Positions 26,053 through 33,231 of a DNA stretch of 64,000 bases are shown here, piece after piece. The notes under the pieces were generated by a model that worked only from the letters and a program-made list of their open reading frames with translations, did not search any database and was not told the DNA's origin. How positions within the stretch are numbered: the stretch's first letter is position 1; each line of letters opens with the position of its first letter. This stretch comes from Nitrospirillum viridazoti CBAmc. GTDB taxonomy: Bacteria > Pseudomonadota > Alphaproteobacteria > Azospirillales > Azospirillaceae. The stretch covers positions 1,495,501-1,559,500 of the forward strand of contig NZ_CP022110.1 of NCBI RefSeq assembly GCF_000730165.1, read 5' to 3'. The translations under genes and the position numbers were made by a program.

Positions 26053-27114
26053 ATGGGGAGGCATAGAGGACTTTTAAGTAGGCTGGCGCCGGGGTTCCGC
26101 CAAGGTGGTGAAGCGCTCGCAACAGAAAGTCTGCGCATAATATTAGAGGCTCATCAGAGCGTTCGTACTCGGTTCATAAATATATTGCAGGAAGTTGGTC
26201 TTGATAAGAAATTCTCTCACGCCGTATTTAGAAGTGAATATTGTGTTAAAGGTGTCGGCCGCATTGACGTGGTGGCTAAGACTAGCGCAGAGGAATTAGC
26301 ATTGGTTTTAGAAGCAAAATTCCCAAGCGCGCCCTTACGTGAGAATCAAATTACAGAGTATAGTAAAAAAGTAGCTGCTGGTGGTGTGCTTTTATATGTT
26401 GTTCCTAGGGCGCGTATGCGGGTTATGATCGACCTGATTAAGGAAAAATTAGGAATTCTCTCTTCTATCCAGACTGGGAGCATAGCGGGGCTAATTATTC
26501 TACGAAAGGCTGATGAATCTACGTCAGGGGTGGCTATAATAAATTGGGACACTCTTCTGAGTGAAATCGGTCGGGTAGATAATGCTGATATAGCTAATGA
26601 TGTGGAGCAATTACGTAGTCATTGCAATGACATGGAACTCGTTGAGTTCGAGGAAATTAGGGCAAATACGTTAATTGACAAATCTCTGGCAAAGGAATTT
26701 GCTCAGATATTGAGGTTAAGTGATTTGATATTTCAGAAATCAATGGAGCATTTCGGCCTGAAGAAAGTTCGAACGTATGATGAAATGCCTTTTGTCGGTT
26801 GGTATTTTGATGGAGTTCCATGGGCGGGATGGTTCGGATTTGATCCGGTTGCATGGGCCCAACACGGATGGTCTCCATTATGGTTAAACATACCACTCGG
26901 CAAAAATATTAATTTACTTACCAATAAAGCGAAAGATAACTGGATTTCTGCGGGAGGTCGCCAGGATATTATCCTACATTATTATAATGATTATTGGGGT
27001 ATTCCTGTCGATATAATAACGATCCCTGATCAGGAAGCCATTATTGGGTATGCACTGAAGTGTATTAGAGGAGTCCATGAAGCCTACATGGCTGTTTCTA
27101 ATGAATCTGCCTAG
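26053..27114 (+). CDS. Orphan PD-(D/E)XK nuclease-superfamily protein
   Basis: A 353-residue protein from the AT-rich island. The N-terminal 120 residues fit the PD-(D/E)XK nuclease fold: Glu25 in [10 protein letters not shown], Asp72 in GRIDVVA, Glu87-Ala-Lys89 in LVLEAKF, and [11 protein letters not shown] (Gln99, Tyr103), which matches the conserved Q-x3-Y helix of this superfamily, then VLLYVVPR. Residues about 225-353 form a second, aromatic-rich part ([17 protein letters not shown]) that I do not recognise. ATG 26053 has GGAGGG nine bases upstream. No methylase or helicase partner is adjacent. Such AT-rich orphan nucleases are often defence genes, but that role here is inference only. 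Confidence 0.7.
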   Translation: MGRHRGLLSRLAPGFRQGGEALATESLRIILEAHQSVRTRFINILQEVGLDKKFSHAVFRSEYCVKGVGRIDVVAKTSAEELALVLEAKFPSAPLRENQITEYSKKVAAGGVLLYVVPRARMRVMIDLIKEKLGILSSIQTGSIAGLIILRKADESTSGVAIINWDTLLSEIGRVDNADIANDVEQLRSHCNDMELVEFEEIRANTLIDKSLAKEFAQILRLSDLIFQKSMEHFGLKKVRTYDEMPFVGWYFDGVPWAGWFGFDPVAWAQHGWSPLWLNIPLGKNINLLTNKAKDNWISAGGRQDIILHYYNDYWGIPVDIITIPDQEAIIGYALKCIRGVHEAYMAVSNESA

Positions 27115-27126
27115 ATCGATTATGCC

Positions 27127-27157
27127 TTGACCCTCCCATGATGGGAGGGTCTATCTA
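27127..27157 (+). promoter_or_regulatory. CueR-type copper promoter of copA
   Basis: TTGACC (27127-27132) and TATCTA (27152-27157) are separated by 19 bases, the stretched spacing of MerR-family promoters. The spacer holds the operator ACCCTCCC-N5-GGGAGGGT (27130-27150), closely similar to the E. coli copA CueR site. The same dyad is a possible hairpin at the end of the island gene. Confidence 0.85.
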
Positions 27158-27185
27158 TATGGGACATCTCGTCGAGGAGACTGAA

Positions 27186-29675
27186 ATGTCCCATATCGCC
27201 GCTGTCCCGCCCGCCGCCCCCGGCACCGTTGACATCCCCATCGGCGGGATGACCTGTGCCGGCTGCGTGCGCCGGGTGGAGAAGGCGATCGCCGCCGTGC
27301 CGGGGGTGGCCGCCGCCACCGTGAACCTGGCGGCGGAACGCGCCCATGTGGAACTGGCCGACGGCGGGCGCCTGCCTGACGTAGTCGAGGCCATCGTCAA
27401 GGCTGGGTACGACGCCGGCACGCATACCGTCGAACTCGCCATCCAGGGCATGACCTGCGCCGGCTGTGTGGCGCGGGTGGAGAAGGTGCTGCGCGCGGCG
27501 CCGGGCGTGGTCGAGGCCACCGTGAACCTGGCGACGGAGCGGGCCAACGTGGTGCTGGTCGATGGCACCGATGTCGCGGCCGTGGCGGTTGCGGCCACCA
27601 GGATCGGCTATGAGGCCAAGCCCCTGGTTCAGGAGGATGCGGCCGCGCAAACGGACCGGGAGCGGGCGGCGCGGGTGGCGGAGATCGATGCCCTGAAGCG
27701 GGCCGTGGCGCTTGCCGCCATCGCCACCGTGCCCCTGTTCGCGGTGGAGATGGCGCGGCACTTCATTCCAGGCGTCCACCATTGGCTGGTGGGCGCGGTG
27801 GGGGAGCAGCCCTGGCGCTGGGTCAGCCTGGTGCTGGCGGCCTTCGTCCTGGCCGTGCCTGGCGGCCGCTTCTTCGCCAAGGGCGTGCCCAACCTGGTGC
27901 GTGCCACCCCCGACATGAATTCCCTGGTGGTGCTGGGGGCGGGTGCTGCCTTCCTCTATTCCACGGTGGCCACGGTGGCACCGCAGGTTTTGCCGGCCGG
28001 CACCGACAACGTCTATTTCGAGGCGGCGGCCGTCATCGTCACCCTGATCCTGGTGGGACGCCTGTTCGAGGCGCGGGCCAAAGGGCGCACCAGCGAGGCC
28101 ATCAAGCGCCTGCTGACCCTGCAGGCCAAGACGGCGCGGGTGGAGCGGGACGGCCAGACCCTGGAACTGCCCATCGCGGGCGTGGTGGTGGGCGACATCG
28201 TCCTGGTGCGCCCCGGTGAGCGCGTGCCGGTGGACGGCACCGTGCTGGACGGGTCGTCCTTTGTCGATGAAAGCATGATCACCGGGGAGCCGCTGCCGGT
28301 GGAGAAGGGGCCCGGCACGTCCGTCGTGGGCGGCACGGTCAATAAGGCAGGGTCCTTCCGCTTCCGGGCGGAGAAGGTGGGGGCGGCCACCCTGCTGTCC
28401 CAGATCGTGCGCATGGTGGAGACGGCGCAGGGCGCCAAGCTGCCCATCCAGGCGGCGGTGGACCAGGTGACGGCCTGGTTCGTGCCGGCGGTCATGGCGG
28501 CCGCCCTGCTGACCTTCACCGCCTGGTACTTCTTCGGGCCGGGGCCGCAGCTCAGCTACGCCCTGGTCAATGCCGTGGCGGTGCTGATCATCGCCTGCCC
28601 CTGCGCCATGGGCCTGGCCACGCCCACCTCCATCATGGTGGGCACGGGCAAGGCGGCGGAGCTGGGCATCCTGTTCCGCCAGGGCGACGCGTTGCAGGGC
28701 CTGCGCGACGTGCGCGCCGTGGCCTTCGACAAGACCGGCACCCTGACCCTGGGGCAACCGACGCTGACCGACCTGGCGGCGGTGGAGGGCTTTGCCGAGG
28801 ACGAGGTGCTGCGCCTGGTGGCGGCGGTCGAGGGGCGGTCCGAGCATCCCATCGCCCAGGCCATCGTGGACGGGGCCCGGGCGCGCGGCCTCACCCTGCC
28901 GGCGGCGGATGGCTTCCGCGCGGACCCCGGCTTCGGCGCGCAAGCCACGGTCGAGGGCCGCGTGGTGGCCGTGGGCGCCGACCGCTACATGACCCGCCTG
29001 GGCATCGGCGTGGCGCCGGTGGCGGACGCCGCCGGTCGGCTGGGCGGGGAGGGCAAGAGCCCGCTCTACGCCGCCATCGACGGCCGGCTGGCCGCCATCC
29101 TGGCCGTGGCCGACCCGGTGAAGCCCGAGGCGGCCGAGGTGGTGCGCACGCTGCACGGCGCCGGTCTGACGGTCATCATGGTCACCGGCGACAACCGCCG
29201 CACGGCGGAAGCCGTGGCCAAGGCGCTGGGTATCGATGAGGTGGCGGCGGAGGTGCTGCCGGAGGGCAAGGTGGCGGCGGTGAAGGAATTGCAGCGGCGC
29301 CACGGCCGCGTCGCCTTCGCCGGCGATGGCGTGAACGACGCCCCGGCCCTGGCCACGGCGGACGTCGGCCTGGCCATGGGCGCCGGCACCGACATCGCCA
29401 TCGAGGCGGCGGACGTGGTGCTGGTGCGGGGCGACCTGCGCGGGGTGGCCACGGCCATCGCCCTCAGCCGCGCCGTCCTGGGCAACATCCGCCAGAACCT
29501 GGCCTGGGCCTTCGGCTACAACGTGGTGCTGATCCCCCTGGCCGCCGGCCTGCTCTACCCCGTCACCGGCTGGCTGCTGTCGCCCATGGTGGCGGCCGGG
29601 GCCATGGCCCTGTCCAGCGTCAGCGTGCTGACCAACGCCTTGCGCCTGCGCCGCTTCCGGTCGCCCGGCTCCTGA
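27186..29675 (+). CDS. copA: Copper-exporting P1B-type ATPase
   Basis: Inner-membrane ATPase that exports Cu+ to the periplasm. The 829-residue product has two N-terminal heavy-metal-associated domains, each with GMTCAGC (about residues 21 and 92), then eight membrane helices. The ion-path CPC is at about 471 ([15 protein letters not shown]), with the phosphorylation motif DKTGTLT at about 515, an HP motif (SEHPIAQA), and [11 protein letters not shown] in the P domain. CPC plus the twin CxxC domains identify P1B-1 copper transport. ATG 27186 has GAGGAG eight bases upstream; the frame is open from 27138 but that part is the promoter. It heads the copA-TPR-cueR cassette. Confidence 0.96.
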   Translation: MSHIAAVPPAAPGTVDIPIGGMTCAGCVRRVEKAIAAVPGVAAATVNLAAERAHVELADGGRLPDVVEAIVKAGYDAGTHTVELAIQGMTCAGCVARVEKVLRAAPGVVEATVNLATERANVVLVDGTDVAAVAVAATRIGYEAKPLVQEDAAAQTDRERAARVAEIDALKRAVALAAIATVPLFAVEMARHFIPGVHHWLVGAVGEQPWRWVSLVLAAFVLAVPGGRFFAKGVPNLVRATPDMNSLVVLGAGAAFLYSTVATVAPQVLPAGTDNVYFEAAAVIVTLILVGRLFEARAKGRTSEAIKRLLTLQAKTARVERDGQTLELPIAGVVVGDIVLVRPGERVPVDGTVLDGSSFVDESMITGEPLPVEKGPGTSVVGGTVNKAGSFRFRAEKVGAATLLSQIVRMVETAQGAKLPIQAAVDQVTAWFVPAVMAAALLTFTAWYFFGPGPQLSYALVNAVAVLIIACPCAMGLATPTSIMVGTGKAAELGILFRQGDALQGLRDVRAVAFDKTGTLTLGQPTLTDLAAVEGFAEDEVLRLVAAVEGRSEHPIAQAIVDGARARGLTLPAADGFRADPGFGAQATVEGRVVAVGADRYMTRLGIGVAPVADAAGRLGGEGKSPLYAAIDGRLAAILAVADPVKPEAAEVVRTLHGAGLTVIMVTGDNRRTAEAVAKALGIDEVAAEVLPEGKVAAVKELQRRHGRVAFAGDGVNDAPALATADVGLAMGAGTDIAIEAADVVLVRGDLRGVATAIALSRAVLGNIRQNLAWAFGYNVVLIPLAAGLLYPVTGWLLSPMVAAGAMALSSVSVLTNALRLRRFRSPGS

Positions 29676-29757
29676 TGGGCACCCGTGCGCGGGACCGGTC
29701 TTGTGGTGTACGGTCCCGGGATGGTTTCAGCCTCTGGATGACGTAGGAAAGCGACGC

Positions 29758-31545
29758 ATGCCCACCGTGGGAGAGGTCTTGGCCGTGGCCCTGGACCATC
29801 ACCAGTCCGGCCGCCTGGATCAGGCGGAAGACCTGTACGGCCAGATCCTGCGCGCCATGCCGGACTGTGCCGACGCCTTGCACCTGCAAGGCGTGCTGTT
29901 CGTCCAGACCGGCCGCGCCGCGGGGGGTGAGAACCTGATCGCCCAGGCCATCGCGCTGGACGGGGCCAATGTCGACTATCGCGCCAATCTGGCCCAGGCC
30001 CAGCGCCAGCGGGGCGACCGGATGGCCGCCCTGGCCACCTATGGTCAGATCGTGGCCTTGGCGCCGCGCCATGGCCCGGCGCACCTGGCCTGCGCCCAGA
30101 TCCTGGAGGAACTGGGCCGGGTGGAGGAGGCCGCCGACACCTACCGGCTGCTGACCCGCTTGCCCTACCAGCTGGCCGAGGCCCAGCTGGGCCTGGGCCG
30201 CTGCCTGCTGCGGCTGGACAGGAAGGAGGAGGCGGAGGCCGCCTTCCGTGCCGTCCTGGCGGTGGCGCCGGATGAGGTGGTGGCGCTGGTCAATCTGGGG
30301 GATCTGCTGCGCCAGCGGGGCGGTCATGAGGCCGAGGCCGCCCGCCTGCTGGACCATGCCCTGCGGTTGCGGCCCGGCCTGTTCGAGGCGGCCGCCAGCC
30401 GGGCGGAACTGCATGCGGCGATGGGGGAGATGGCGGCGGCGGCCGAGGCGGCGCGCGGCCTGATCGCCGCCCACCCCACCCGGCCTGAGCCCTACGGCAT
30501 CCTGGCCCGCGCGCTGCGCTACCAGGGGTATACGGCCGACGCGCTGAAGGTCGGCGCCCGGCACCTGACCCTGACCCCGGATGATCCGGAGGTGGCCATG
30601 AGCATGGCGTGCTGCCACCTGCGCCTGGGCGATTACCGCGCTGGCTTCCCTCTTTATCGCCGGCGCTGGCATTTGACGCCCCTGCCGCGGCGCCACCAGG
30701 GCGTGCCTGAGTGGGACGGCCGCGCCCTTCCCGGCAAGAGCCTGGTGGTTTGGGACGAGCAGGGCGCCGGCGACACCATCAGCATGCTGCGCCTGCTGCC
30801 CCAGGCGGCGGCCCGGGTGGGGCGGCTGCTGTTCGAATCCCCGCACGCGCTCTCGGCGCTCTGGCCACCCGCGCTATGGCCCGGCCAGCGGCCGGGGGAC
30901 GTGGTGCTGCGCGGCCAGCCCTTGCCGCTGGCACCCGATTATCAGATCGCCATGATGGATCTGCCGGAGGCCCTGGGCCTGACTGTGGATACCATCCCGT
31001 GGGACGGCCCCTATCTGGGGGCGGCGCCGGAGCGGGTGGCGGCGTGGCGGGCGCGCCTGGCGGACGTGCCCGGCCGCCGGGTGGGCCTGCTGTGGGCCGG
31101 CAATCCCCAATTCCCCGTCGACGCCTGGCGCTCACCGGGCCTGTGGGCGCTGCTGCCCCTGCTGGAGGCACATCCCGACGTGACCTTCATCGGCCTGCAG
31201 CGGCCGGAGGGCAGGGGCGCCGTCGATGGGCTGACGCCGCCGCCCAACCTGCTGGACCTGACGCCGGAGGTGCGCGACTGGGCGGACACCGCCGCCATCA
31301 TGACCCTGCTGGATCTGGTGATCACCCCGGACACCGGGCCGGCCCATGTCGCGGGCGCCCTGGGCCGCCCGGTATGGACCATGGTGATCACCGACGCGGA
31401 CTGGCGCTGGATGGACCAACGGGCGGATACGCCCTGGTACCCCAGCATGCGCCTGTTCCGCCAGGCGACGCTGGGGGATTGGGTGCCCGTGGTGGCGGCC
31501 ATGAGCACCGCCCTGGCGACCTTCAAAGGGGACCACGCGTCATGA
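29758..31545 (+). CDS. TPR protein with C-terminal glycosyltransferase-like domain
   Basis: A 595-residue protein without signal peptide. The N-terminal about 280 residues are consecutive tetratricopeptide repeats (unit pattern around ALDHHQSGRLDQAEDLYGQIL). The C-terminal about 290 residues resemble the GT-B-like domain often found behind TPRs, with VVWDEQGAGDTISMLRLLP, RVGLLWAGNP and LVITPDTGPAHVAGALGRPVW and DWRWMDQR. Similar proteins are annotated as putative glycosyltransferases; donor and acceptor are not known. ATG 29758 has AGGAAA nine bases upstream. It lies between copA and cueR and its stop overlaps the cueR start by four bases (ATGA), so it is probably co-expressed with the copper cassette. 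Confidence 0.85.
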   Translation: MPTVGEVLAVALDHHQSGRLDQAEDLYGQILRAMPDCADALHLQGVLFVQTGRAAGGENLIAQAIALDGANVDYRANLAQAQRQRGDRMAALATYGQIVALAPRHGPAHLACAQILEELGRVEEAADTYRLLTRLPYQLAEAQLGLGRCLLRLDRKEEAEAAFRAVLAVAPDEVVALVNLGDLLRQRGGHEAEAARLLDHALRLRPGLFEAAASRAELHAAMGEMAAAAEAARGLIAAHPTRPEPYGILARALRYQGYTADALKVGARHLTLTPDDPEVAMSMACCHLRLGDYRAGFPLYRRRWHLTPLPRRHQGVPEWDGRALPGKSLVVWDEQGAGDTISMLRLLPQAAARVGRLLFESPHALSALWPPALWPGQRPGDVVLRGQPLPLAPDYQIAMMDLPEALGLTVDTIPWDGPYLGAAPERVAAWRARLADVPGRRVGLLWAGNPQFPVDAWRSPGLWALLPLLEAHPDVTFIGLQRPEGRGAVDGLTPPPNLLDLTPEVRDWADTAAIMTLLDLVITPDTGPAHVAGALGRPVWTMVITDADWRWMDQRADTPWYPSMRLFRQATLGDWVPVVAAMSTALATFKGDHAS

Positions 31546-31946
31546 ACATAGGCCAGGCCTCCAAGGCATCCGGCGTCAGCGTCAAGATGATCCGCTATTA
31601 CGACGAGGTCGGCCTGGTGCGCCCCTCCGGCCGGTCGGAGGGCAACTACCGCGAATACGACGCCCGCGAGATCAATGAGCTGCGCTTCATCAGGCGGGCG
31701 CGGGGCCTGGGCTTCGACATGGCGGAGATCGCGCAGCTGCTGTCCTTGTGGCGCGACCGCGACCGTCCCAGCCGTGAGGTCAAAGCCATCGCCCAGCGCC
31801 ACCTGGCCGACCTGGACACCCGCATCCGCGAGATGCAGGCCATGGCCGACACGCTGCGCCACCTGGCCCATTGCTGCGCCGGCGACGACCGCCCCGACTG
31901 CCCCATCCTGGAGGATTTGGGCGGCGCCGCTCACACGACCTTGTAG
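31542..31946 (+). CDS. cueR: Copper-responsive MerR-family activator
   Basis: Senses Cu+ and activates the stretched copA promoter at 27127. The 134 residues have the MerR winged helix (MNIGQASKASGVSVKMIRYY), a dimerisation helix and a C-terminal metal loop CCAGDDRPDCPIL. Cys112 and Cys120 and Ser77 fall at the same positions as in E. coli CueR, where they define selectivity for monovalent metals. The start overlaps the stop of the TPR gene (ATGA), implying translational coupling. Being the last gene of the transcript it activates, it forms a positive loop. Confidence 0.93.
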   Translation: MNIGQASKASGVSVKMIRYYDEVGLVRPSGRSEGNYREYDAREINELRFIRRARGLGFDMAEIAQLLSLWRDRDRPSREVKAIAQRHLADLDTRIREMQAMADTLRHLAHCCAGDDRPDCPILEDLGGAAHTTL

Positions 31947-32040
31947 ATGCGGATCAGGACGGCGTGCCGAATGGCGTAGGGATAGGAGGCCGCCGGCGTG
32001 ACCGCCTCGACATTTCCAGCCGGCCTGCCAAACTGCGCCC

Positions 32041-32427
32041 ATGGACGCTCTTTTCCTCCTGCCGGGCGCCGTGCGGCGCGATCCCGAGATCGACGCCTGG
32101 TTCGCCCAGGGCGATCCCCTGCGCCTGATGATCCAGCCGTGGTTCGAGGAATTGCGGCGCTGCGGTGACGATGTGCGGGAATTGATCCACGACCGCCAGC
32201 CCACGGCATGCGTGGGTGAGGCGGCCTTCGCCTATGTCGGCGCCTACACCGCGCATGCCAGCGTAGGCTTTTTCCACGGCGCCGACCTGGACGACCCCGC
32301 CGGCCTGCTGCAGGGCACCGGCAAGCGCATGCGCCATGTGAAGCTGCGCTGGGGCGAGGCGCATGACACCGCGGCGCTTACGGGGCTGATCGCCGCGGCC
32401 TACCGGGACATGCGGCGGCGCCTCTAG
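32041..32427 (+). CDS. DUF1801 domain-containing protein
   Basis: A 128-residue cytosolic protein of the DUF1801 (YdhG-like) family, seen in CVGEAAFAYVGAYTAHASVG, FFHGADLDDPAGLLQGTGKRMRHVKLR. The family has a small alpha/beta fold of unknown activity. The start at ATG 32041 follows an acceptable leader without strong ribosome site. It lies between the copper cassette and the toxin-antitoxin pair and has no clear link to either. Confidence 0.85.
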   Translation: MDALFLLPGAVRRDPEIDAWFAQGDPLRLMIQPWFEELRRCGDDVRELIHDRQPTACVGEAAFAYVGAYTAHASVGFFHGADLDDPAGLLQGTGKRMRHVKLRWGEAHDTAALTGLIAAAYRDMRRRL

Positions 32428-32538
32428 AAATAGCGCCGCCGGGGTGGCCCGACACTGCGCCGGGCTGTCAGGTCGGCTGCGGCACGATGCGCGGACGGGG
32501 GAAGATAGACAGGAGCCGGGACAAACGACTCGATCGGC

Positions 32539-32574
32539 GCCAAAGTTTGACAAACTTTGGCCTTCCCATATCAT
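32539..32574 (+). promoter_or_regulatory. ParD operator and promoter
   Basis: A near-perfect dyad GCCAAAGTTTG-A-CAAACTTTGGC (32539-32561, 11-bp arms) has TTGACA (32547-32552) at its centre, followed after 16 bases by TATCAT (32569-32574). Binding of the antitoxin would cover the -35 element, giving autorepression of the pair. Confidence 0.8.
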
Positions 32575-32606
32575 CGGCGTAGTTAGATCTGGAAGGCGGC
32601 CTTGAG

Positions 32607-32870
32607 ATGAGCACCCTGAACGTTTCCATGCCAGAGGCAATGCGGGCGTATGTCGAAAAACAAGCGGCAGAAGGCCAGTACAGCGCGAGCGAATACATCA
32701 GACATTTAATCCGCGAAGATCAAAAGCGCCAGGCGGAGCAGACCCGTAAGCTATTGGGAGACTACCTGGTCTTGAGTGCACAGCAGCTGGACGAAGATGA
32801 CCTCTCGGACGTATCTGTCGAAAGTTTGCTTGCGGAAGGCCGTGCCCGCCGGCAAGGCCAGTCATCCTGA
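32607..32870 (+). CDS. parD: ParD-type antitoxin
   Basis: An 87-residue ribbon-helix-helix DNA-binding antitoxin. Residues 3-40 carry the RHH fold (TLNVSMPEAMRAYVEKQ, YSASEYIRHLIRED), and the acidic C-terminal half (DEDDLSDVSVESLLAEG) is the expected toxin-wrapping tail. ATG 32607 lies 45 bases downstream of a palindromic operator. Its stop overlaps the toxin start (TGATG), the classic antitoxin-first layout. Confidence 0.93.
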   Translation: MSTLNVSMPEAMRAYVEKQAAEGQYSASEYIRHLIREDQKRQAEQTRKLLGDYLVLSAQQLDEDDLSDVSVESLLAEGRARRQGQSS

Positions 32871-33202
32871 TGACGAAGCAGAGCTATGTCCTTTCCCATG
32901 AAGCCGGATTGGATCTAGCCGAAATCGAAGACTACACCGCCCACGAATGGGGTGATGCCCAAGCGGAATCCTATATTCGAGCGCTATTCCTGGCGTTTGA
33001 GAAACTGGCGCGCAACCCACAACTGGGACGCCGCTGTTCCGATGTTCCCGGGCCATTCCTGGTTTATGGCGTTGGCAGGCATTTGATCATCTATCGCTTC
33101 CAAGAGGCGCGTGACCGTCTGGAAATTCTCAATGTCCTACACCCGTCGATGGATATTGCTGCGCGGATGAAGCAGGCACTAGACCGGCGGAAGCAGCAAT
33201 AG
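32870..33202 (+). CDS. parE: ParE-type toxin
   Basis: A 110-residue RelE/ParE superfamily toxin; ParE members poison DNA gyrase, RelE members cleave mRNA on the ribosome. The sequence shows the ParE pattern: LSHEAGLDLAEIEDYTAHEWG, a long helix with AFEKLARNPQLGRR, FLVYGVGRHLIIYRF and ILNVLHPSMD. It overlaps parD by one base. The next gene is convergent, so the pair is an isolated unit. Base composition is slightly lower in GC than flanking genes, consistent with acquisition. Confidence 0.92.
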   Translation: MTKQSYVLSHEAGLDLAEIEDYTAHEWGDAQAESYIRALFLAFEKLARNPQLGRRCSDVPGPFLVYGVGRHLIIYRFQEARDRLEILNVLHPSMDIAARMKQALDRRKQQ

Positions 33203-33231
33203 GCGCTACCACCACGCAAGCTGATCCGAGC

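Larger units (their letters stand above)
25965..27126. other. AT-rich island between era and the copper promoter
   Basis: Base composition drops abruptly after the era terminator and recovers at the copA promoter. The island holds one gene and its leader. It has many ATA, TTA and AAA codons that neighbours avoid. No transposase, integrase, flanking direct repeat or tRNA was found, so the route of entry is not visible. Confidence 0.75.

Noticed and set aside
25965-27126. Restriction-modification system
   Set aside because: Only one nuclease-like gene; no methyltransferase or specificity subunit in or next to the island.
27129-27151. Hairpin read first as a terminator of the island gene
   Set aside because: No T-run, and the -35, 19-base spacing and -10 show it is primarily the CueR operator; a secondary terminator role is left open.
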